From contig JAGTJM010000001.1 of NCBI GenBank assembly GCA_020747015.1, forward strand, positions 1,054,001 to 1,118,000: a stretch of DNA of 64,000 bases. The letters are read 5' to 3'. A model generated the notes under the pieces. It was not told where the DNA came from and did not search any database. It saw only the letters and a list, made by a program, of their open reading frames with translations. This stretch comes from Pyrenochaeta sp. MPI-SDFR-AT-0127 (lineage: Eukaryota; Ascomycota; Dothideomycetes; Pleosporales; Cucurbitariaceae). The position numbers and the translations under genes are program-made. The first letter of the stretch is position 1; each line of letters begins with the position of its first letter. Of this stretch, positions 24,125 to 34,356 are shown piece by piece.

Positions 24125-24931
24125 TGTGGAGACACTGATTGTTAGGCTCAGATGGAAAATCAGTGTGAATGAGCTCTCGTGTCGGAGGACCTGTTCGTGA
24201 GTATTTCTATCCTATGAAAGTGAGACAGCTATTGCTAGGTCTCAGTCATTGGCTCCGGAATGGACTTGGAGACGTTGGAATCGTGATGGAACAAGGGAGC
24301 TACGACTTCTCAGCTCTCATGTCTCACTCTAGTAGTCGTCGTCGTCGTCGTCGTCGTCGTCGAAGGAGCAGTCTACGACAACGGTGTCACAAGATAATTA
24401 GCAGGTACCTGCAACTTCGCCTGAAGGCTCTAGACCTGTGCTTGGTGATTCGGTCAACCAAAAACACTGCGTTAGCTCTGTCAGGTTCAGAGTTGCTGTA
24501 ATCTATCAGTACTTGCAACACCGTCTCAAAGCCTTACCTGGAACATGGCTTCAAGACGAAGAACGTATAGGAACTCAGGAATTCCTAATTTTCTGCCAGT
24601 ATAGCCCAATGAAAACGTCGCACGAGCAATGATATGAACATCTTCTGATGTCTTGATCTCCGTGAACAGGCTACAAGATGTAGACTTTGAATATTGGCGC
24701 ATATCTCGACGCTTCTTAGCTGATTGTTGTCGTCATGGTAACGGCTTAGGACGTGGACGATGCTTCTGATCTTAAATTTGAGTTTCAAGGATATCATTCG
24801 GTGTAAGAAGAATATACAGCGTTTGAACAGCCACCCAAGAGGGCCATTGCTTTGCAGGTCTTCCAGGATACATTACTTGCTCATTATCCCAATGTTGCGT
24901 ATGGGCTCGATTTCTACATGTGCTCTAAGCT
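24125..24931. other. intergenic between SDR relic and aldolase gene
   Basis: Apart from the GTC microsatellite I see nothing in this 0.8 kb. It holds the former promoter of the dehydrogenase relic and the 3' flank of the aldolase gene. Confidence 0.5.
24334..24363. repeat. GTC trinucleotide microsatellite
   Basis: About nine perfect copies of gtc/tcg in tandem. It lies in the non-coding stretch upstream of the decayed dehydrogenase. It is probably a simple slippage repeat. Confidence 0.9.
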
Positions 24932-25852
24932 CTAGATCTTGTCGGCCATTCCCGCACCACCCATCCATTCAATATATTTCTCGATGCTCTTCTGCATGGC
25001 CTCTGTTGCCTTCTCAATCAAGCCGGTAAGTGGTGTCTTGCCTGCCTCTTCTTTCATCACTCTGATGTAGTCGTCATTGAATGCGTCGTTGATATTGACC
25101 TTTGCAACTCCACATGCGATACACTCTTTCAAAAGCTTCTCCTGGAACCATTGGGCGCCCGCACCATGTAATACTAGACTCACTCGGTCGCCGACCTTTT
25201 CGTGTACGCGCTTGAGACGCTCATAGTCCAATTGCGGTCCTTTGGGCCCGTAATTTCCATGTACATTACCGAACGCAGGGGCAAGCCAGTCGATGCCCGT
25301 CGCAACGAAGTCTTCGGCCTGTTCAGGTGTCGTGAGGATGGCCTCCAAACCCATTTCGCTGAGGTCGCCCACTCCATCTTCGCCGCCGTCTATGCGGCCT
25401 GGTTCTGCCTCTGTGATGATGCCGCGCTCATTGCAATACTTGACGAGTTCCCTGGTCTTCTCAAGGTTGTCGTCGTAGTGGCTCATGTCGACCATAATCC
25501 CATCCAGGCCATTCTCGAAGTTGGCTGCTCGTCTGACGATATCGGGAGTTTGCGCATGATCCATGTGTAATGCAACGGGCACGCTGGCGTTGTCTGCTGC
25601 TTCACGAGCGGCATGGAGCAGGATCCCATCAGCGTACTGCATGGCCCAGGGGAACAATTGGATAATCAGAGGTGCGCGTTTGGCCTCTGCGGCCCGTACG
25701 GATGCGAGGATGCCTTCGACGTTGTAGCAGCATGTTGCACAGACTGCGTAGTTGTTTGCTGAGGCGTGCTTGACGAGCCTGACGGCCTTGTTCTGCGACA
25801 GCTTGGTTGCCATTGTTTTTGTGTTGTTGAGCTCTGGAGACACGAAGTTCAT
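24932..25852 (-). CDS. class II ketose-bisphosphate aldolase (fructose/tagatose-bisphosphate aldolase family)
   Basis: An intronless gene of 306 codons from ATG 25852; a second in-frame ATG at 25813 (MATKLSQNKAVRLVKHA) fits the usual family start better and may be the true one. Family signatures are in order: VPVALHMDHAQT (catalytic Asp and first zinc His), GLDGIMVDMSHYDDN, ITEAEPGRIDGGEDG, LAPAFGNVHGNYG (zinc His), LVLHGAGAQ (third zinc His) and KVNINDAFN. Zinc-dependent aldol cleavage of a ketose bisphosphate or a related compound is expected in the cytosol. It resembles the short bacterial-type GatY/KbaY group more than the canonical yeast Fba1 (about 360 residues), so it is probably not the glycolytic enzyme; the true substrate is not determined. 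Confidence 0.88.
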   Translation of the reverse strand: MNFVSPELNNTKTMATKLSQNKAVRLVKHASANNYAVCATCCYNVEGILASVRAAEAKRAPLIIQLFPWAMQYADGILLHAAREAADNASVPVALHMDHAQTPDIVRRAANFENGLDGIMVDMSHYDDNLEKTRELVKYCNERGIITEAEPGRIDGGEDGVGDLSEMGLEAILTTPEQAEDFVATGIDWLAPAFGNVHGNYGPKGPQLDYERLKRVHEKVGDRVSLVLHGAGAQWFQEKLLKECIACGVAKVNINDAFNDDYIRVMKEEAGKTPLTGLIEKATEAMQKSIEKYIEWMGGAGMADKI

Positions 25853-27008
25853 ATCATGCAAGGGGAATCGGTGGAAAGCTCACCCGGTAGGATGGCAGGT
25901 CGTGCCCCTCTTGTTCCGGTGTTCAATTCCGATTTTCCGAGGCGTCGGCAACGGGAAGTTGAGAGGACAACGGCCAAACTACCGACTTTCGGTGCATCTA
26001 CCGCTAATCGCAATTGCCAAAATGTTCATTGGATCGAGTCAGTGAGTTAGGGAACATGGCGTTCGGCGACGGAGCAAGTATTGTCTTTGCCGCGGTCTTT
26101 GAACGGCCATTTCTAAATTTTATTTGAAAATGGAGACTCGCTCTGCCACCTTCCGAGTGCGGCAAATGAAAAGTTAAGGGCTACCCATGCTGGGCACATT
26201 TGATTGGCCAGATAGAATAATCAGGCTCCCAAAGAGTACTTATCGGCGTTCAGCATACCGCATTTGGTCGGACCACTATCAAATGGCCGGGTGAAGTTCG
26301 TCCGCGAAGCATGTGGTCCGTAACTGAGTACTTTTGTAGTCGGAGCCGCGTTCTGAACAACAAACACCCTTGAAAACCTTAGATACGGTGTGCATCACTT
26401 GATTCATTCTCACTGAATCAGTCCAAGCCATTTGGGGTTCCTCAAGCATAGGGTATAGGGACAAGACACAGTGGTAGCCTTCCTCAATGCCGATCCTCTG
26501 GAGCAATCGGTAATTCCTCACAGAGAGATTTGTCAATGGCAGCCGACACAATCACCGATCAGCAGCCATCAACATCTACCACATTTGCCAGGTCAGCCTC
26601 ACCAACTCTTTCGTACATAGTTCCATGCGATGATCGGTTTCTTACGCGACTGCCTGAATCAATTCATTTCAACCAGCTCGAAATGACCTGTTCTAAGCCG
26701 TATGCTGGCACAGCGACTGAAAAGCGACTGGAAAGCGAACCATTCCGGATCAGTAACAATTATGAGCTTTCCAAGTTAGAGCCAGAAACTTGAATGCGCC
26801 TGCTTGCTCTCATATCGTCGCCGTGATGAGGTTTCAGCTCCTTTTGCACAAAGTATGTCGTGCCCGCCAAGCCACTCAAACGCGGACTGGGAACTAGCGC
26901 GTCGACCGCGACGCGTTCCCGCTTGGGAGAATAGACAGGCCCGTTCGCAAACCATCCATCTTGCTCAATTATTTGATTCCTGCTCCGTTTCGCTCGTACA
27001 TTGCAGTC
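25853..27008. other. intergenic between aldolase and MSH6 genes
   Basis: Divergent promoter region of 1.16 kb. An 86-codon frame starting at ATG 26536 (plus) shows no known motif and is not called as a gene. I see no repeats. Confidence 0.5.
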
Positions 27009-30000
27009 ATGGTTCGCGGCCTCGAAGGAAATGAAATGTCGACGCCTCGCCCCTCGCAGAAAAAGCAGCCCCCCTCCGCTTCACAGTCGGCCAAGGGTCA
27101 AAAGTCCATTCTAGGCTTCTTCCAAAAGAAGTCGACCAATTCACCCAGCACCTCGCCCTCCAATCCCGCTCCGGCAAAGCAGACACCAACATCTACCTTG
27201 GTCAAGCGAGCCTTCGCCAAACCACCAGCGTCCATAACCCCAGTCCCCAGCAGCGACGCGCCAGAGCTCTCGAGTCCGATCAAGCAGGATCGAGAGGCCA
27301 CAGCAGGGAGGAACAAGGAGAATGGTCTGCTCTCACCGTTCGCGCTTTTGGATGTGGAAGCTAATCGTATCTCTCGTCAGAGGTTGCAGGCGTTGCTCCC
27401 AGTAGCCCTTCACGGAAGGTATGGCTGAGTTCGCACGATACCAATCAAGGATGCAAACTGACGTGTGTACCTAGGTCTGGAAACCTGTAAATTATGCGGA
27501 ATCGGATGACGATGATGAGGATGAGGATGTCTTGGGACCAATCGCCAATAACGCCAGAGGCAGAGCTACGAAGCGAAGGAGGGTCAGTGTCGAAGACGAC
27601 TCGGATGATGAGTTCGGCTTAGATGCTGCTACTCAGCTGGCTATGCTCGATGACGATGTAGATGATTTCATCGTGGCAGACGACTCAGAAGAGGAGGTTG
27701 TCTCGAAGAAGCGCAAGCGACCATCGTCAACAAAGGCCCGTAGCAAAGCTTCACCAGCATCGTCTCCACCAGTCATTACATATGAAGAAGAAGTAGAGGA
27801 GGATATTGGGATGACAGGCACATCAACTGCGCAACAGTGGGTTTACGACCCCGAGAACCCCATGACTCCCAGGCCTCATCCTGCGAACCGGGTAATAAAG
27901 AGGGATGCAAACAAGAAAATCAAGGAGCGACCATCTGCTTCAGAGCCCGAGAAAAGATATACCTGGTTGGCAAACATGCAGGATGCGGACCGTAATCCTC
28001 CTGACCACCCTGACTACGACTGCCGGACGCTCTACATTCCGCCAATGGCTTGGGATAAGTTCTCACCATTTGAAAAGCAGTATTGGGAAATCAAGAGCAA
28101 GTTCTGGGATTCGATTGTGTTCTTCAAAAAGGGCAAGTTCTACGAGCTTTACGAGAAAGATGCTACAGTCGGCCATCAGCTCTTCGATCTTAAGTTAACT
28201 GACAGAGTCAACATGAGGATGGTTGGCGTTCCTGAAGCCTCCCTAGACATGTGGGCAACTCAATTCGTGGCAAAAGGCTACAAAGTAGCTAGGGTTGACC
28301 AAATGGAGTCTGCCCTTGCCAAAGAGATGCGGGAGCGTGATGACAAGGGTGACAAGGGCAAGACTCCGAAGAAGGCGGACAAAGTCATCCGACGAGAATT
28401 GGCTGCCGTTCTGACATCTGGTACTCTGGTAGACACTGGCATGCTTCAAGATGACATGTCGACTTACTGCATGGCCATTAAAGAGATCGACCGCGACAAT
28501 CTGCCTGCTTTTGGCGTAGCGTTTGTCGATACCGCGACCGCACAATTCCAGCTCTGCGAGTTTACCGACGATGTTGATATGACCAAGTTCGAAACTCTTA
28601 TTGCACAGATGAGGCCTGGCGAATTGCTCATCGAAAAATCCTGCATTTCAGCGAAAGCTCTACGGATTCTGAAGAACAACACAGCCCCAACCACCCTCTG
28701 GAACACACTGAAGCCGATAAAGGAGTTCTGGCCAGCCGATATCACCATCCGCGAGGTCGAGGTGAACAATTACTTTGAATCACCCACAGAAGATAACATT
28801 GAGGCCTGGCCGCCAGTGCTTCGGGAAGCGCGAGATCAGGAGCTCGTCATGTCTGCCTTTGGAGCTCTCTTGCAGTACCTTCGCACTTTGAAAATCGAGC
28901 GTGATCTGGTCACACTCGGCAACTTCCAATGGTATGATCCTATTCGCAAAGCGACCAGCTTGGTCTTGGACGGGCAGAGCTTGATCAACCTTGAGATTTT
29001 TGCCAACACCTTTGACGGATCAAGCGAGGGAACATTATTCGCAATGCTGAATCGATGCATTACGCCGTTTGGGAAACGACTACTCCGCCAATGGGTATGT
29101 CATCCTCTTGCAGACGCCAAGAAAATCAACGCTCGTCTTGATGCTGTCGACGCGCTCAATGCAGACTCTACCATCATGGACAACTTCAGTTCATCACTCA
29201 GTAAGCTTCCAGATCTTGAGCGTCTCATTTCTCGTGTACACGCCCATCGTTGCAAAGCTCAAGATTTCCTCAAAGTGCTTGAGGGTTTCGAACAAATTGA
29301 GTACACTGTCAGCCTGCTAAAGGAGTTCGGTGACGGTGAAGGGGTTATTGGCCAGCTCATTTCTTCGATGCCAGATCTTGCCACGTCTCTCGCAAAATGG
29401 AAATCAGCTTTCGATCGAGAGCTCGCCAAGAAGGAAGGCATCCTTGTTCCAGAGCCTGGCATCGAAGAAGACTTCGACAACAGCCAAGAAGAAATCGACA
29501 ATTGCAAAGCCAACCTCGAAGTGCTATTGAAGAAAGCGCGAAAAGATCTCGGCTCGAACACCATCTGTTACCGTGACAATGGAAAGGAGATTTTCCAGCT
29601 GGAAGTCCCTAAAAAAGTCAAGGTTCCCAGCAACTGGGATCAGATGTCTGCTACGGCCAAGGTGACTCGCTACTACTCGCCTGAGCTGCGAAAGCTTGTT
29701 CGGGTACTACAAGAAGCTCAGGAGACACATGGTCAAATTACTCGCGAGGTGGCCACGCGGTTTTGCGCGCGCTTCGATGAAGACTATAAGATATGGCTGG
29801 CTGCGGTGAAGATCATCGCCCAGCTCGATTGTTTGATCAGTCTTGCAAAAGCTTCCGCCTCGCTGGGCGAACCTAGTTGTCGACCAGCGTTCTTTGAGGG
29901 TGATCGCACTGTTGTCGAGTTTGAGGAACTTCGCCACCCATGTATGCTCAATACTGTTGACGATTTTATTCCCAATGACATCAAGCTGGGCGGCGACTCT

Positions 30001-30744
30001 GCAAACATCAGTCTCCTTACCGGAGCCAACGCAGCTGGTAAATCCACCATTCTTCGCATGACATGCATCGCCATCATTATGGCCCAAGTGGGGTGTTACT
30101 TGCCTTGTACTTCTGCAAAGATTACCCCAGTCGACCGCATTATGTCACGTCTCGGAGCCAACGACAACATTTTTGCCGCGCAATCCACCTTCTTCGTTGA
30201 ACTCTCTGAAACGCAAAAGATTCTCTCAGAGGCGACACCTCGCTCTCTCGTCATCCTTGACGAACTCGGCCGAGGCACATCATCCTACGACGGCGTTGCC
30301 GTTGCACAAGCCGTACTCCATGACATCAGTACACGTGTAGGTTGCGTTGGTTTCTTTGCAACACACTACCGCTCGCTCGCCAAGGAGTTTGAGTTTCACC
30401 CCGAAGTTCAGAATAAGCGAATGCGCATTCATGTAGACGACGAGTCTAAATCAATCACATTCCTTTATAAGCTGGAAGATGGGGTTGCGGAAGGCAGTTT
30501 TGGTATGCATTGTGCGGCGATGTGCGGTATCCCCAGCCGAGTTATTCAAAACGCCGAGAAAGCGGCAAAGGACTGGGAACACACGAGTAGATTGGGGGAG
30601 AGGATGGAGGTCAACAAGGACGAAGGTGGAGTGTATGTGCCGCTGGGTGTTCAGAGTGATATTGCATGGACACTCAGGGAGGGACTTGACGGTGTAGGGG
30701 ATAGGGCGCTCGACGTGTTGCTTGAAGCTATCGCGGCATTGTGA
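27009..30744 (+). CDS. MSH6: DNA mismatch repair protein MSH6
   Basis: Three exons were checked: 27009-27324, 27381-27418 and 27475-30744, giving 1207 residues; starting at the next in-frame ATG (27036, MSTPRPSQKK) gives 1198. The N-terminus has a PCNA-binding PIP box (QKSILGFF), followed by an acidic, low-complexity linker. The mismatch-binding domain carries the Phe-x-Glu motif (KGKFYELYEKDA). The lever and clamp regions follow, then the ATPase: Walker A LTGANAAGKSTILRM, and Walker B VILDELGRGTSSYDG. With MSH2 it forms MutS-alpha, which recognises base mismatches and small loops in the nucleus. The tiny 38-nt second exon is needed to keep the frame (ENE-VAGVAPSSPSRK-VWKPVNYAESDDDD); its upstream donor reads GTCTGC, a weak site, with a good branch-like gctaatc. 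Confidence 0.95.
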
Positions 30745-31574
30745 GATTGATCGTTTCGTTGTCGAACTGGAGGCGTTCGGGGACCTTGGTAAGGCGCAGG
30801 TACGATAAATTGGAGTCAAGGCTGAAATGTATTTTTAAAGATTATTTTATAGGGAAGATGGGCACCTATCCTTCGATATTGGTGCACATGCGCTTCGCTT
30901 CAATCTAATACTCACCGGGTAGTGAAAGCATTAATACCATTTTTACATTCGGTAGCCAGAATGCGTCCAAAAGTACTATGCAGCTCTCCATGAGCATCTG
31001 AAATAGATGAGCTAAACGACCTGACAATCGTCACTGACCACCAAGCACCCTGCGAGAAACGCAAATAGTAAGGATGCTATTGACTGACACAGAGTCGCCC
31101 CGCATAAACCCCAGCCCTGGTGTGGTGCAAGCCCCCACAGTGATCTTGGATAGCATGAACTCGATCATGTCTGATGGTAGCTTATCTAGCACGGGCAGGG
31201 AAACTTTATTCGGCATTTTTTAGCCACTTGTGTCCCCCAGCTGCCAGCTGGACGGTGCGAGACGCGTGTCATGTCGGAGGTCTGCAGTATCAAAGAGGTG
31301 AAGGCCAAGTTGGGCCCTCAACAGATATATCCTAGCGTGGTGGGTTGACCAGCATGGTGGGGTTAGGATGCACCTTCCTGAGCTTCATCTTTAGGTCTGT
31401 ACGTCTACGTGAGTGCGCGTTACGAGCATCATCATCATTAGTCATCTCCTTAAATCCTGGACAATGAAGTATACGTGTGTAAAACGGCGTTAGCTATGCC
31501 TGTCTTGTGGGCGTTTAGTGATATATGAGATCAAACATCCCGGCGCTGACAACAAATTCGCTCTACCATCCGTC
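30745..31574. other. intergenic downstream of MSH6
   Basis: Contains the MSH6 3' flank and the promoter of the next gene. A 61-codon minus-strand frame (31216-31031, with ATG) has no recognisable feature. Nothing else seen. Confidence 0.5.
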
Positions 31575-33350
31575 ATGACCTCTTCAACGAGACGAGCAAG
31601 CCATGAGGAGCAACCCAGGGTAACAATACAAGCGACTCGAACGCCAGCACCTGCTACTTGGTTCAGGGGTCTCCAACATCCGTTTGTTGCATTCGCAATA
31701 CCGCTCGTCGTTCTTTTCTGTAGCCCTGCGCTCTACAGATTAGCAGTACCCTCTTCTTCACTGCGTCACATCGACGAACACAAGCTCCAGGAGATAGCTT
31801 CTCTGTTGGACGATATTTACGCGACCTTTGTCAAAATTACATTTATTCCACCTACAGCTGTCAAGCGAGGGCCTCACTGGATCAATACCACTGCTATCCC
31901 CTGCGAACGCGACCCAAACGTCCTTCGTCTCATGGAAATCATGCCGTATGTCGACAGTATTGAAGTGGAGGAGGAGAATGAAGTCCAGAGAACAGACTGG
32001 CTTTTCGGCGGCGAATTTCTTGACTATCGCCAGCCACACCACTTGGTGAAAGGTTGCAACCCTCTACGGGGAAAACAAGTCAATAGCTACATGACGCCGG
32101 CCACCGTTGCACTAACCAGCTGGAGAACTGGCGAATGGAACAACGACCGCACGTTTGTGTTTCTATATGATGTTCTACGCAATTCCATCCGCATATTTAA
32201 GGGTGACAGGTGGGTTACCTATCGTGATGAGGATGAGCCATATTCCACTGGTCGTCACACTGGTGTTGGTGTATTCAAGCATAGCGTCGAAGCACATATA
32301 GCTGACCTGAATGAGCATGATCCGGATCGGGAAATATGGTTCGATGCGCCAACACTGCTAAGAAGAGTGCTGGGCGCGTACCAGTCACTTGCTTGGACGC
32401 CATGGGAGACGTCAAACAGAGAGGACTGGGGTGTTGATGTAAACATCATCAAAAAGCTATTGCGTAAAAATGGTTGGCCAAATTCTTTTGACTCTGATCA
32501 GTTCAATGCGGATTTCTTCCGCGCCAAATATAGCCCTTGTAAGAGAGGGCCAGCCGAAGCTGCATACAGAAGAATCGAAGAGCTAGAGGGAAAAATAAAC
32601 CAAGGTGAGGATAAGGAAATTGGATATATTGAGCATTCGAAGCAAGCCATACTGAGCTATGAGGATCAGATCCAAAATGAGTTGGACGAGCAGGAGCGAT
32701 GGGTATTAGTGGTCAAAGCACAGTTAAAAAGATGGGAAATTGCCCGTCACGAAGCTGAGCTCAAAGCTGCGAAGGAAGAAGTAGGCCGGCTATGCCCTGA
32801 TGGCATGTGTGTCAAAGACGAAGATGTGATTGTGTGGGAATTTTACAGCATGGAGAAAGAGTATGAAAAGGCACAACGCGCTTTGCCACCGAAGAAGACT
32901 TGCGAATGGGATCTCACGAGTATTGTAGATTGGGATCCCCCAGATCCAGTGCTCTACAGGAATTGTGTTACGAAACGCAAACGCGAAGCATACTGGCTCC
33001 AGCTTGCCTACACTCAGTTCAAAACTGAAACTCTGCAGCACTGCGCGGAAACGGGTTGCACATTACTTCCACAGCCTACTTTGGAAGAGCTTGTTAGCGC
33101 CAGGATCCAGGATCTGGAAGAGCACATCATTCACGATCAAACTAGAGCCGTTACTATGTACGACTGGCGGCCCACTTTGCCAGAGCATGCGGAAAAGGCG
33201 CAGATCCTTTTCGAAATGGAGGCGAGTGGCGCCGCGAACGGTCCTTGGTATATAAGAGACTTGATTGATGACCTCAAGAAAAGACTAGTCGATGGAAGTG
33301 ACAAGGCGCGATTGTGGAGGTGTATAGATGATCCAAACAGAGTATGTTGA
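31575..33350 (+). CDS. hypothetical membrane-anchored coiled-coil protein
   Basis: A single uninterrupted frame of 591 codons from the first ATG, 31575. I do not recognise the family. Visible features: a polar N-terminus of about 35 residues, one hydrophobic helix at about 38-58 (HPFVAFAIPLVVLFCSPALY), a globular region with many Trp residues (for example WFDAPTLLRRVLGAYQSLAW and WTPWETSNREDWG), then from about residue 335 to 440 a highly charged, heptad-like stretch (RRIEELEGKINQGEDKEIG, ERWVLVVKAQLKRWEIARHE) predicted to be coiled coil, and a Cys- and Trp-containing C-terminal region. There is no cleavable-looking signal sequence, so a single-pass (type II or signal-anchored) topology is likely. 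It is flanked by long intergenic regions and lies next to the DUF3433 gene, also a membrane protein; any link is speculation. Confidence 0.75.
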   Translation: MTSSTRRASHEEQPRVTIQATRTPAPATWFRGLQHPFVAFAIPLVVLFCSPALYRLAVPSSSLRHIDEHKLQEIASLLDDIYATFVKITFIPPTAVKRGPHWINTTAIPCERDPNVLRLMEIMPYVDSIEVEEENEVQRTDWLFGGEFLDYRQPHHLVKGCNPLRGKQVNSYMTPATVALTSWRTGEWNNDRTFVFLYDVLRNSIRIFKGDRWVTYRDEDEPYSTGRHTGVGVFKHSVEAHIADLNEHDPDREIWFDAPTLLRRVLGAYQSLAWTPWETSNREDWGVDVNIIKKLLRKNGWPNSFDSDQFNADFFRAKYSPCKRGPAEAAYRRIEELEGKINQGEDKEIGYIEHSKQAILSYEDQIQNELDEQERWVLVVKAQLKRWEIARHEAELKAAKEEVGRLCPDGMCVKDEDVIVWEFYSMEKEYEKAQRALPPKKTCEWDLTSIVDWDPPDPVLYRNCVTKRKREAYWLQLAYTQFKTETLQHCAETGCTLLPQPTLEELVSARIQDLEEHIIHDQTRAVTMYDWRPTLPEHAEKAQILFEMEASGAANGPWYIRDLIDDLKKRLVDGSDKARLWRCIDDPNRVC

Positions 33351-34356
33351 GGACAGCGTTAACATTGTCGCACCTTGAAGCCAAGGTGTGACATGAGTCT
33401 GTTGAGATCATATTACGCCTTACGCCCCCGAGCAAATCTTGCACATGTTACGGTACAGCTGTTATGGTTACGGCGCGGTTACTATGCAAGAGCGCAAGGA
33501 TCACTCCCAGTAGATAGGAGCTTCGAGACCGTTCCCTGCTCAGTTTCAGAAGCAGCTACAGATTAGATTGTGTATATCGGCGTAAATCATCGCGTGTGAA
33601 GTGTTTGCTTTAAAAGGGTAAGAGAGGGTTGTGGATCTAAAATAATGTCGTCAATACACCTTGGAGGGCCTTCAGTATGGTTTGACAAAGGATTGAAGAA
33701 CGGAAGTATATTCGGCAATGGCTTGGATAGCCATGAATTTGTGCCGGAAGTGTCGGAATTTGGGGCAATTGTGGAACCCTCCGAATATGTGCGTAAAGAA
33801 GGTTCTGCAAACGTGCGTATTGCGCATTTTGTATATTTATTTTATAGTATCTCATGTTGTATTCTCATCAATAAGACGTAAATAGTGTTGTTGAGCGACA
33901 CTGCGTAGAGATACTGGATGAATGTTAAGCAGATAGTTGGATTGTTGATAAGACTTCAGAGCGGGAGGAAACGCATGCAACGTTAGCAGGGCGTAATCGC
34001 CCTGCTTTTACATTAATTGCCGGCCCCCAAAGTGTCTTGGCAGTGACCCTCGTACAAGGAAAGTGACTTTTGTATGCAGTTATGATTGGCTTCAACAACA
34101 GTATCCTGTTTATTTCCGGGACCTGGCCCCCAAATGTACGCAGGAGCCTCCCCAGTACAGATACCGTGTTTGCCCTGCAGGCCATCACCTGCCAATCAAA
34201 ACTTCCATCAAGTGGCAGTGCCCATTTATTCTTGTTTCAGATTCGTGGAAGCAATGGATTCCATGCATAAGGAGTGATTCTGTTAACCATAAGAGTAGCA
34301 TTTAGTCTAGACAATGGGGAAAGTAATGTAGCACTTTTGTAGTGCTTTTTGTCACT
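33351..34356. other. intergenic
   Basis: About 1 kb with no supported gene. Around 33640-33890 several short frames overlap on both strands without motif. The right side is the promoter of the DUF3433 gene. Confidence 0.5.
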
